Shown here in pieces: positions 41,755-49,560 of a stretch of DNA of 64,000 nucleotides; position 1 is the first letter of the stretch; every line of letters begins with the position of its first letter. A model generated the notes under the pieces. That model saw only the letters and a list, made by a program, of their open reading frames with translations, ran no database searches and was not told where the DNA came from. The position numbers were made by a program, and so were the translations under genes. Source of the stretch: Mycolicibacterium sp. CBMA 234 (GTDB lineage Bacteria > Actinomycetota > Actinomycetes > Mycobacteriales > Mycobacteriaceae); the NCBI RefSeq assembly GCF_009729415.1, contig NZ_MPKW01000023.1:186001-250000 (forward strand). Reading direction: 5' to 3'.

Positions 41755-42807
41755 GTGGTCAGTTCGGATATCGGGGGCGCGGCGGTCGACTATGGCGTGC
41801 CGTTGGCACCCCTGACCTCGTTCCGTGTTGGACCGGTGGCAGCCCGCCTGATCACCTGCGACACCACCGACAAAGTGATCGGTGCGCTGACCGCGGTCCG
41901 CGATGAGCCGGTGCTCGTGCTCGCCGGTGGTTCGAATGTGCTGATCGCTGACGATCTGGCTGATCTGACGGTCATCCTGTTGGCGAACACCGAGATCACG
42001 GTGGAGGGCAACGTGCTGCGGGCCGAGGCGGGCGCGTTGTGGGACGACGTGGTCGTGACCTCGCTGGCGCACGGGCTCAGCGGGCTGGAATGCCTGTCCG
42101 GTATCCCGGGCTCGGCCGGTGCCACGCCGGTGCAGAACGTCGGCGCGTACGGGGCCGAGGTGGCCGACACCATCAGCCGGGTCCGGCTGTTCGACCGGAT
42201 CACCGGAACTGACAGCTGGGTCAGCCCGGAGACGCTGGAATTCGGCTACCGGCACAGCGTGCTGAAGAACTCAGACCACGCCGTCGTCCTGGAGGTGGAG
42301 TTCACTCTGGACGTTGACGGACGCAGCGCGCCGCTGCGCTACGGCGAACTGTCGACGCGGCTCGGTGTCGAGCCCGGGACGCGCGCCGATCCGGTCGCGG
42401 TCCGTGAGGCGGTCCTGGCGTTGCGGCGCGGCAAGGGCATGGTCGCCGACGAGTCCGACCATGACAGCTGGAGTGCCGGGTCGTTCTTCACCAACCCGGT
42501 CGTCCCGGTTGAGGTCTTCGAACGCATCAGGGACACCAGCGACGGCCCGGTACCCAATTACCCGGCGCCGAACGGGGTCAAATTGGCCGCCGGCTGGCTG
42601 GTCGAACGGGCCGGTTTCGGCAAGGGTTACCCGGGTGACGGGGCGCCGGCCCGGCTGTCCACCAAGCATGCGCTGGCTCTTACCAATCGCGGATTTGCTG
42701 GTAGCTCGGACGTATTAGCCCTGGCCAGGACGGTTCGGGACGGGGTCAAAACCGTTTTCGGGATAGATCTCACACCGGAACCGTGCCTAATCGGTTGTTC
42801 GCTGTAG
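41755..42807 (+). CDS. murB: UDP-N-acetylenolpyruvoylglucosamine reductase
   Basis: 350 residues from GTG. FAD-binding LAGGSNVLIADD, then GIPGSAGATPVQNVGAYGAEV, the catalytic serine in WSAGSFFTNP, and the C-terminal glutamate in LTPEPCLIG. It reduces enolpyruvyl-UDP-GlcNAc to UDP-MurNAc in peptidoglycan precursor synthesis. It is followed by an L,D-transpeptidase gene, a cell-wall pairing conserved in mycobacteria (Rv0482-Rv0483). Confidence 0.95.
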   Translation: MVSSDIGGAAVDYGVPLAPLTSFRVGPVAARLITCDTTDKVIGALTAVRDEPVLVLAGGSNVLIADDLADLTVILLANTEITVEGNVLRAEAGALWDDVVVTSLAHGLSGLECLSGIPGSAGATPVQNVGAYGAEVADTISRVRLFDRITGTDSWVSPETLEFGYRHSVLKNSDHAVVLEVEFTLDVDGRSAPLRYGELSTRLGVEPGTRADPVAVREAVLALRRGKGMVADESDHDSWSAGSFFTNPVVPVEVFERIRDTSDGPVPNYPAPNGVKLAAGWLVERAGFGKGYPGDGAPARLSTKHALALTNRGFAGSSDVLALARTVRDGVKTVFGIDLTPEPCLIGCSL

Positions 42808-42822
42808 GTAAATTCAATACCT

Positions 42823-44229
42823 GTGAACGTCAACCGGCGACTAATGCTGACGGCCCTTGCGGTCGGTACGTCAGGCGTGCTCGCCGCGTGCTCGGAGAAG
42901 TCCAGCGAGCAGGGCTCATCGGGCCCCGCCAAGGAAGCCGCAGCCCCCGTCATCACCTATCGGCCCGCCAACGGCGCCTCCGACGTGGTGCCGACCAGCA
43001 GCGTCGGCGCGGACGTGGCCAACGGCTGGTTCCAGAAGCTGACTCTGACCAACTCCGACGGCAAAGTCATCGCCGCGGCGTTCAACAAGGACCGCACGGC
43101 GTTCAACGTCACCGAACCGCTCGGTTTCGGCGTGACGTACACCTTCGCCGGTTCGGCCGTCGGCAAGGACGGCAAGGCCGTGCCGGTGGCCGCCACCTTC
43201 ACCACCGTGAACCCGACCAAGCAGGTCAACGGCCAGTTCCAGCTCGCCGACGGGCAGACCGTCGGCGTCGCGGCGCCGATCATCCTGCAGTTCGACGCTC
43301 CGATCACCGACAAGGCCTCGGTCGAGCGCAACGTCAAGGTCGTTACTGATCCGCCGGTCGAGGGCAGTTGGGCCTGGTTGCCCGACGAGCGTGAAGGGTC
43401 GCGCATGCACTGGCGCACCCGCGAGTACTACCCGGCGGGCACCAAGGTCCACGTCACGGCCAAGTTGTACGGGGTGGCGTTCGGCGACGGTTCATTCGGT
43501 GCGCAGGACAGCACGCTGGACATCGCGATCGGCCGCCGCCAGGTGGTCAAGGCCGACGCGACCAGCCACCGCATCCAGGTGATCACCGACAGCGGCGTGC
43601 TGTTCGACTTCCCGTGCAGTTACGGCGAGGCCGACAAGCCACGCAATATCACGCGCAGCGGCGTCCACGTGGTCAGCGAGAAGTACGCCGACTTCTGGAT
43701 GTCCAATCCGGCCGCCGGATACGACCACGTCCATGAACGCTGGGCGGTGCGGATCTCGAACAACGGCGAGTTCATCCATGCCAACCCGGCCAGCTCCGGG
43801 GCGCAGGGCAACACCAACGTCACCAACGGGTGTATCAACCTGTCCACAGACAACGCTGAGCAGTACTTCCAGACCGCCATGTACGGCGACCCGGTCGAGG
43901 TCACCGGAACGTCCATCCAGTTGTCCTACGCCGACGGCGATCTCTGGGACTGGGCGGTCGACTGGGCAACCTGGGTGTCGATGTCGGCACTGCCGCCGCC
44001 AAACGCTGCGCCGCCGGAGACGTCCATCCCGCAGAGTGCGCCGGCCACCCCGACTGACGCACCCACGTATTCGGGCACCCCGACCACCACGACCACGCCG
44101 CCGCCGCAGGGGCCGGCCACGTCGTCCACGACATCGACATCGACGTCGTCGACCACCTCGACGACGACGTCAACCTCGACATCAACCTCGACTGCGGTGG
44201 CCCCGACGACTACTTCGGCTGCCGGTTAA
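42823..44229 (+). CDS. lprQ: L,D-transpeptidase lipoprotein (LprQ/LdtMt5 type)
   Basis: 468 residues from GTG. Lipobox LAAC with Cys23; two bacterial Ig-like domains; YkuD domain with the catalytic cysteine in NGCINLS (Cys337) and the histidine in EFIHANP. The family makes 3-3 cross-links between stem peptides at the outside of the membrane. LdtMt5 is the divergent mycobacterial member, and its extended C-terminus is matched here by a Thr/Ser/Pro tail of about 70 residues that is almost pure TSTST. It lies 15 bases after murB. Confidence 0.92.
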   Translation: MNVNRRLMLTALAVGTSGVLAACSEKSSEQGSSGPAKEAAAPVITYRPANGASDVVPTSSVGADVANGWFQKLTLTNSDGKVIAAAFNKDRTAFNVTEPLGFGVTYTFAGSAVGKDGKAVPVAATFTTVNPTKQVNGQFQLADGQTVGVAAPIILQFDAPITDKASVERNVKVVTDPPVEGSWAWLPDEREGSRMHWRTREYYPAGTKVHVTAKLYGVAFGDGSFGAQDSTLDIAIGRRQVVKADATSHRIQVITDSGVLFDFPCSYGEADKPRNITRSGVHVVSEKYADFWMSNPAAGYDHVHERWAVRISNNGEFIHANPASSGAQGNTNVTNGCINLSTDNAEQYFQTAMYGDPVEVTGTSIQLSYADGDLWDWAVDWATWVSMSALPPPNAAPPETSIPQSAPATPTDAPTYSGTPTTTTTPPPQGPATSSTTSTSTSSTTSTTTSTSTSTSTAVAPTTTSAAG

Positions 44230-44971
44230 AGCGGCTGTACGGCGCCTGATCGCGCGGCCGCATGACGATCTGATCCAGATCGACGTGCGGCGGCCGTGAC
44301 GCCACGAAACCGATCACCTCGGCGACATCCTCGGCCACCAGCGGTGTGATGCCCTGGTAGACGGCGTCGGCCCGCTCGGCGTCCCCTTCGAACCGCACCA
44401 GAGAGAACTCCGTCTCCACCGCGCCGGGCGCAATCTCGGTGAGCCGCACCGGTTTTCCCAACAGCTCGCCGCGCAGCGTGCGGTGCAGGGCGCCCTGGCC
44501 GTGCTTGGCGGCGATGTACCCGGCGCCGTTGTCGTAGGTCTCCAGCGCCGCAATGGAGGTGACGGTGACGATCAGTCCGTCGCCCGACGCGATCAGCGCG
44601 GGCAACAGCGCGCGCGTGACGCGCAGAGTGCCCAGCACATTGGTCTGCCACATCCAGTCCCAATGCTCCAGATCGGCCTCGGCGACGGGGGCCAATCCCT
44701 TTGCGCCGCCGGCGTTGTTGATCAGGATGTGCACCGGCCCGAGGCCTGAGACGCGGGCCGCAAGGGCATCCACGGAGGCCTGGTTGGTGACGTCCGTCAC
44801 AACGGCGGTACCGCCGATCTCTGCCGCCAGTTCGGCGACCCGGTCGGCGCGGCGCGCTGCGCACACGACGTGAAAGCCAAGGGCGGCAAGGGTTTTCGCG
44901 GTGGCGGCGCCGATTCCGGAGCTGGCGCCGGTGACCACGGCGACACGGACGCGGCGTTGATCTGCTGACAT
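44210..44971 (-). CDS. Short-chain dehydrogenase/reductase (Rv0484c-like)
   Basis: 253 residues from the ATG at 44971. Cofactor site VTGASSGIGAATA, NNAG, and the catalytic set with serine in TVTSIAAL and YIAAKHGQ for the Tyr-Lys pair. A TAAGGT -10 element (44979-44984, minus strand) lies seven bases ahead, so the mRNA is probably leaderless. Substrate unknown. Its 3' end overlaps the lprQ 3' end by 20 bases. Confidence 0.88.
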   Translation of the reverse strand: MSADQRRVRVAVVTGASSGIGAATAKTLAALGFHVVCAARRADRVAELAAEIGGTAVVTDVTNQASVDALAARVSGLGPVHILINNAGGAKGLAPVAEADLEHWDWMWQTNVLGTLRVTRALLPALIASGDGLIVTVTSIAALETYDNGAGYIAAKHGQGALHRTLRGELLGKPVRLTEIAPGAVETEFSLVRFEGDAERADAVYQGITPLVAEDVAEVIGFVASRPPHVDLDQIVMRPRDQAPYSRFNRQPK

Positions 44972-45035
44972 GTGACCGACCTTAGTCACTGACCGCACGT
45001 CTCAACGGGATCGTTGTGCGGCGCCGTCGCCGTGC

Positions 45036-45041
45036 TAAGTT
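45036..45041 (+). promoter_or_regulatory. -10 element of the leaderless leader-peptide/ROK transcript
   Basis: TAAGTT six bases before the GTG at 45048. The transcript would begin at the first base of the leader peptide. Confidence 0.6.
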
Positions 45042-45047
45042 CCTCTC

Positions 45048-45122
45048 GTGATCATCAGTCAGGCATCCGGCGTCGCTGTGCGGCGTTCGTGTTGTTGTTG
45101 TCGCGCTTCGCGCTGCGCCTGA
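45048..45122 (+). CDS. Leaderless polycysteine leader peptide, candidate cysteine attenuator
   Basis: 24 codons starting GTG and ending TGA. Residues 15-18 are four consecutive cysteines (TGT TGT TGT TGT), with a further Cys at 23 and two arginines before the run (VRRSCCCCRAS). Polycysteine leaderless small ORFs are known in mycobacteria as cysteine-responsive attenuators of downstream genes. The position, 85 bases before a gene whose M. tuberculosis relative sits next to the mycothiol gene mshA, fits such a role. Too short for ordinary gene finding, so easily missed. Confidence 0.75.
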   Translation: MIISQASGVAVRRSCCCCRASRCA

Positions 45123-45142
45123 CTCACGACACGGATCTCTTC

Positions 45143-45201
45143 GTCCTAGCTGTCGGCAGGTGTGGCCTCAGAACCCACCAGCCCGACTTCTTCCCTAGGA
45201 C
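45143..45201 (+). promoter_or_regulatory. Pairing that could hide the ROK-gene ribosome site
   Basis: GTCCTAG (45143-45149) is complementary to CTAGGAC (45195-45201). The second arm contains the only Shine-Dalgarno-like AGGA before the ATG at 45208. The first arm begins 20 bases after the leader-peptide stop, within reach of a ribosome stalled or ending there. Confidence 0.5.
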
Positions 45202-45207
45202 CCTCAC

Positions 45208-46500
45208 ATGCCTGCTTCTATTTCCACCGTTGCCGCCCCTGCCGTTTCCGGTGTCCGTTCCGCCGCCCATGCCAAGCGCACGCTGCTGGCTCGGCACCAC
45301 ATCGTCGCGCCGTCGCTGCGGGTCGCCGACGCTGCCGCCGGCTCCGTTTTCGGCGCGGCCCGGTTGCGCGGCCCCATCGCTCGCGACGTGATTGCGCAGG
45401 TCACCGGCCTGAGCATCGCCACGGTGAACCGCCAGGTGACCGCGCTGCTGGACGCCGGGATGTTGCGCGAGCGCGCCGATCTAGCGGTGGCCGGGGCCAT
45501 CGGCCGGCCGCGGATTCCGGTCGAGGTGAACCACGAGCCGTTCCTGACCTTGGGCCTGCACGTCGGTGCCCGTACCACCGCGATCGTCGCGACCGACTTG
45601 TTCGGCCGCACCCTCGACGTGGTGGAGACGCCAACGCCGCGCGGTGATCAGAACGCGGCGCTGGCGTCGCTGGCCGGCAGCGCGCAGCGGTACCTGAGCC
45701 GCTGGCACCGGCGTCGTGCGCTGTGGGTCGGGGTGGCTGCCGGTGGCGTGGTGGACAGTGCCACCGGACATGTAGACCATCCGCGGCTGGGTTGGGTCGA
45801 CGCTCCGGTTGGCCCGGTTTTGGCGCAGACGCTGGGGCTTCCGGTGTCGCTGGCGTCGCACGTCGACGCGATGGCCGGCGCGGAATTGCTGCTCGGCGCA
45901 CGACGCGGCTTGGTGGGAGCCGAGGCCGCGTCCGGATCGGCGACCAGCCTCTACGTTTACGCCCGCGAGACCGTCGGCTACGCGCTGTCGATCGGCGGCA
46001 AGGTGCACTCGCCGGCTAGTGGTCCGGGCACCATCTCGGGACTGCCGGCGCATTCGGAGCTGCTCGGCGGCAGCGGCCGGCTCGAGTCCACGGTCAGCGA
46101 CGAGGCGGTGCTCGCCGCGGCCCGCAAGCAGCGGATCGTGCCGGCGGACGGCCCGTCGTCGACCATTGCTGCGGTGCTGCGGGCAGCCCGGTCCGGCAAC
46201 GCGGCAGCGGCCGAGCTGCTGGCCGAGCGGGCCCGCGTGCTCGGGTCCGCGGTGGCCCTGCTGCGCGACCTGCTCAACCCAGATGACCTGGTCGTCGGCG
46301 GTCAGGCGTTCAGCGAGTACCCCGAGGGCCTGCCGCTCGTCGAGCAGGCGTTCGTCGAGCGGACCGTGCTCGGCAAACGGGAGATTCGGGTGACGACGTT
46401 CGGTAACCGGGTGCAAGAAGCCGGCGCGGGCGTGGTGTCCCTGGGTGGGCTGTACGCCGATCCGATCGGGGCCATGCGGCGGGCGCTGCGCGCCGCCTAA
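45208..46500 (+). CDS. ROK-family transcriptional regulator (Rv0485-like)
   Basis: 430 residues from the ATG at 45208. An N-terminal winged helix (about 45-95, RDVIAQVTGLSIATVNRQVTALL) is followed by a ROK kinase-like domain with FLTLGLHVGARTTAIVATDLFG and VGVAAGGVVD. The ROK zinc motif CxCGxxGC is absent. M. tuberculosis Rv0485 lies directly upstream of mshA; here two inserted blocks separate them. Expression is probably controlled by the polycysteine leader. Confidence 0.85.
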   Translation: MPASISTVAAPAVSGVRSAAHAKRTLLARHHIVAPSLRVADAAAGSVFGAARLRGPIARDVIAQVTGLSIATVNRQVTALLDAGMLRERADLAVAGAIGRPRIPVEVNHEPFLTLGLHVGARTTAIVATDLFGRTLDVVETPTPRGDQNAALASLAGSAQRYLSRWHRRRALWVGVAAGGVVDSATGHVDHPRLGWVDAPVGPVLAQTLGLPVSLASHVDAMAGAELLLGARRGLVGAEAASGSATSLYVYARETVGYALSIGGKVHSPASGPGTISGLPAHSELLGGSGRLESTVSDEAVLAAARKQRIVPADGPSSTIAAVLRAARSGNAAAAELLAERARVLGSAVALLRDLLNPDDLVVGGQAFSEYPEGLPLVEQAFVERTVLGKREIRVTTFGNRVQEAGAGVVSLGGLYADPIGAMRRALRAA

Positions 46501-46638
46501 AAGGGAGTCTCGCAATGCTCCGCCGCGGGTTGTTGTCCGTCACATCTCACCACCATCGCGCGAAAAACTTTGGTCACTTTGTTTGCGCTGGTCACGGTAG
46601 TTAACTAGCGTCACAGGCCCGGCGGTTTCTTGTCAGTG

Positions 46639-46658
46639 ATTCGAACTAGTGTTCGAAT
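46639..46658. promoter_or_regulatory. LexA SOS box over the DUF222-HNH promoter
   Basis: ATTCGAACTAGTGTTCGAAT: perfect eight-base arms around TAGT, containing the mycobacterial SOS box TCGAAC-N4-GTTCGA. The centre includes TAGTGT (46647-46652), a -10 element six bases before the ATG at 46659. LexA bound here would cover the promoter and the start site. Confidence 0.85.
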
Positions 46659-48074
46659 ATGGGATTGACCGATCCGGCCGTGATCGAGAAGGCGCACGCC
46701 GACCTCGAAGCTGACGCCGCCCGGATCGCATCCTTGGACTACAGCGGGTTGTCGGTGCGGGAATTGTTGGAGGTGCAGTCCCGCCGCGAACGGTTGAGGT
46801 GCGCCGCCGAGGCGGTCGATCACCGGATCCTGGCTGCGTTGGCGGCCCAAACCACCCCGAAAGAGATCGGCGCGAAAAACTGGGCCGAGGTCCAGCGGAT
46901 CCGACTGCACATCTCTGCTGAGGAAGCTCGCCGGCGGGTGCGGGACATGGAAAAACTCGGCCCCCGCACCGGGCTGACCGGGGAGGTGTTGCCTCCGTTG
47001 TGGGAGGACGCGGCCCGTGCCCAAGCCGCTGGGGCGATCAATGGCGAGCACATCGGTGTGATCGGCCATTTCATGGCGCATCTGCCGGCCTGGGTGGACC
47101 CCACAACACGCACCCAGTGTGAGCAGTCGTTGGTGGCCGGGGCTCGGCACCAAACCCCGGAGGAGCTGCGCGCGGCGGCCAAAAACCTGCTGTACCAGTT
47201 GGATCAGGACGGGCCCGAGCCCGACGATGCGGAACGGGATCGCAAACGCGGCATCCGGATGGGCAACCAGCGCTCCGACGGCACGAGCGAAATCAGCGGC
47301 ACCCTTGATCCCGAAGCCCGTGCCTACTGGGAAGCGATCTACGAAAAACTCGCCGCCCCCGGCATGTGCAACCCCGCCGACCGCGAACCGTGTTTGTCTG
47401 GGACGCCCACTGCCGAGCAGATCGCCAACGACACAAGGACTGTCGCCCAGCGTCAGCATGATGCGCACAAAATGGTCGGCCGCATGGCCCTCGCCTCCGG
47501 CATGCTCGGCGAGCACAACGGGCTCCCCGTCTCAGTAGTAGCCACCACCACACTGCAAGAGCTCGAGCGCGGCGCCGGACTCGCGGTCACCCACACCGGG
47601 TCGAAACTCCCAGTGCGGGACCTCATCCGCATGGCCGCAGACGGTGCCTACCACTACCTAGCGGTCTTCAACCAACACGACAACCTGCCCCTGTACCTGG
47701 GCCGCACCCGCCGCACCGCATCGGCCGCGCAACGCCTCATGGCATTCGGCCGCGACCACGGCTGCACCCGACCCAACTGCACTGCCCCGGCCTCGCGCTC
47801 GCAGGCCCATCACGTCGATCAGGACTGGCGTGATGGCGGGAAAACGGACATCACCAACCTCGGCCTGGCCTGCGGCTGCGACAACCGGCTCGCCGACACC
47901 GGCGGCTGGACCACCACCATGGGCCCCGACGGCCGCGTCCACTGGACCCCACCACCACTACTCGACGTCGGCCAACCCCGAACCAACCACTACCACCACC
48001 CGACCCTGTATCCCACCGAGAGCGGAAACGATGGCGGGGACGGTGATGGTGAAAGTGACAGTCCGGCAACCTGA
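46659..48074 (+). CDS. DUF222/HNH endonuclease-like protein (13E12 family)
   Basis: 471 residues. The N-terminal DUF222 region runs to about 330, with HISAEEARRRVRDMEKLG. A C-terminal HNH motif follows: GCTRPNCTAPASRSQAHHVDQ, then TDITNLGLACGCDNR, so two Cys pairs plus the His-His pair. The 13E12 family is multi-copy in mycobacteria and several M. tuberculosis members are LexA controlled. The SOS box and leaderless ATG here fit. It is probably a mobile or horizontally spread gene inserted between the ROK gene and mshA; biochemical activity has not been shown from sequence. Confidence 0.88.
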   Translation: MGLTDPAVIEKAHADLEADAARIASLDYSGLSVRELLEVQSRRERLRCAAEAVDHRILAALAAQTTPKEIGAKNWAEVQRIRLHISAEEARRRVRDMEKLGPRTGLTGEVLPPLWEDAARAQAAGAINGEHIGVIGHFMAHLPAWVDPTTRTQCEQSLVAGARHQTPEELRAAAKNLLYQLDQDGPEPDDAERDRKRGIRMGNQRSDGTSEISGTLDPEARAYWEAIYEKLAAPGMCNPADREPCLSGTPTAEQIANDTRTVAQRQHDAHKMVGRMALASGMLGEHNGLPVSVVATTTLQELERGAGLAVTHTGSKLPVRDLIRMAADGAYHYLAVFNQHDNLPLYLGRTRRTASAAQRLMAFGRDHGCTRPNCTAPASRSQAHHVDQDWRDGGKTDITNLGLACGCDNRLADTGGWTTTMGPDGRVHWTPPPLLDVGQPRTNHYHHPTLYPTESGNDGGDGDGESDSPAT

Positions 48075-48199
48075 TTGGCAGACGGCGCGAGCATGACGCC
48101 CCGCGCTGCCGAGGGCTGCCCACCGGAGCCCCAAGCGGCATACCTGCCGTCCAAGCTCAACCGTTGCCTGCCAAGCGCGTTCGGCGTCGAAGTCCACAC

Positions 48200-49426
48200 C
48201 TAACCCGTCCCGAACGCGCTGACGACGTGCAGGGCCAGCTCCACGTAGACGCGGCGGTGGTCGACGGAATGGCCGAGCAGCTGCTCGGCCTGCCGGACCC
48301 GGTACCGGACCGTGTTGGGGTGCAGATTCAGGATTTCGCCGACGGCTCTGGCGTCGCCCGCGTGTGCCAGATACAGCCGGAGGGTGTCGCGCAGCCGCGC
48401 GGTCGACTCGTCTGCCGCGCCCAGCGCACCGAGTTCGCGGCGCACCAGCGTGGTCATGCCTTCTTCGCCCGCGATACCTGCTGCCAGACAAGCTAATTCG
48501 ACGTCCGCATAGCGGACCGCGGGGGCTCCGCGGCGATGCGCGACGACTTGTGCGGCGAGGGCTTCGGCGTGGCTGCGACGGAATCCGTCGACGCCGGGAT
48601 GGCAGGTGCCGACCGATACGTGGACGAACTCGGGTAGTGCAGCGATGACGTTGTCGGGCAATGGTTTTGATGCGCCCGACGTGGCCGACCAGCACCACAC
48701 GGTGCGGGCGCCGCTGCTGATCGTCAGCGGTCGCTCGCCGCCGAGCGCGGAACTCACTGCGATGGGCGTGGCGTCGAGGAGCCGTTGGATGTCGGTGTCG
48801 GCCACGTCCTCGTCGACCCGCACGGTGAACGCGGTGTGGTGCAGCCGCAGCGGATACGACAGCGCGGTGGTGGCGTCGTCCATATCGATGGCCTGGTTGG
48901 CCAGGAGGGCCCGGACGGTTTCGGTGCGGCGGGCGCGCGCACCGCGTTGCCATTGATCACGTTCGCTGGCGAACGTGATGATCAGCGTCTCTACGGCGTT
49001 GTCCAGCCAGTTCGATAGCCGCGGCCAGAGCTTCATCAGCACCGCCGCACGCAGTTCCGGGTCCGGGATGACCGCGATGTGCGTTTCGGTGATGTACTGC
49101 CACGCGGAGCGCTGGCCGATGCGGTAGACCGCCAGCAGCACAGGGAGCTCAAACCCGCGGCGGGCCAGCGTCCGCGCCAGGTCATAGGCCTCCGGTGCCG
49201 GACGCACCTCGACGGCGTCGCGGGTCGCCACCGACAGAAAGCCCTTCCAATGCGAGCGGGTGCTGGCGTCGAGCTCGCGGCGCAAGGTCGGATCGGTGAA
49301 CTCGGGCAGCGCCTCGACGATCTCGTCGTCGACCACTTTGACCAGACGGTCGAGGGTCTCCCGGCTTTCCGACGCCAGGACGAACTGCGCGAGCCATCTG
49401 GTCACGGCCGCTGCGTCGGTGGGCAT
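48200..49426 (-). CDS. PucR/CdaR-family transcriptional regulator
   Basis: 408 residues from ATG, with AGGAG ahead. The C-terminal PucR helix-turn-helix is clear: TARLRDTLRLYLAHAGDARAV, then EILNLHPNTVRYRVRQAEQLLG. The N-terminal 170 residues are helical and the centre is GGDEF-like/degenerate, typical of mycobacterial PucR-type regulators. It is divergent from an aldehyde dehydrogenase/GMC oxidoreductase operon and probably controls it, with the alcohol or aldehyde as likely signal (inference). Confidence 0.87.
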   Translation of the reverse strand: MPTDAAAVTRWLAQFVLASESRETLDRLVKVVDDEIVEALPEFTDPTLRRELDASTRSHWKGFLSVATRDAVEVRPAPEAYDLARTLARRGFELPVLLAVYRIGQRSAWQYITETHIAVIPDPELRAAVLMKLWPRLSNWLDNAVETLIITFASERDQWQRGARARRTETVRALLANQAIDMDDATTALSYPLRLHHTAFTVRVDEDVADTDIQRLLDATPIAVSSALGGERPLTISSGARTVWCWSATSGASKPLPDNVIAALPEFVHVSVGTCHPGVDGFRRSHAEALAAQVVAHRRGAPAVRYADVELACLAAGIAGEEGMTTLVRRELGALGAADESTARLRDTLRLYLAHAGDARAVGEILNLHPNTVRYRVRQAEQLLGHSVDHRRVYVELALHVVSAFGTG

Positions 49427-49441
49427 CGGTGACTCCTGGGT

Positions 49442-49457
49442 TTGTTCGCGCGAACAA
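49442..49457. promoter_or_regulatory. Perfect 16-bp palindrome TTGTTCGCGCGAACAA, candidate PucR operator
   Basis: It lies 15 bases before the PucR start and 103 before the aldehyde dehydrogenase start, in the shared divergent region. GTTCGCGCGAAC resembles but does not equal an SOS box, since the N4 spacer is missing. Confidence 0.55.
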
Positions 49458-49560
49458 TGCCGCGCGATTCGTTGTCATGTCGGACCAAGAATATGGCGGC
49501 CATCACATCGCACCCTGGGAATGGCATAGGTCGCAGCGACAACCAGGGAGGTCCGAGCGG

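Noticed and set aside
49442..49457. Second LexA box before the PucR gene
   Set aside because: It has GTTC/GAAC arms but lacks the N4 spacer of TCGAAC-N4-GTTCGA, so it is better taken as a local operator.
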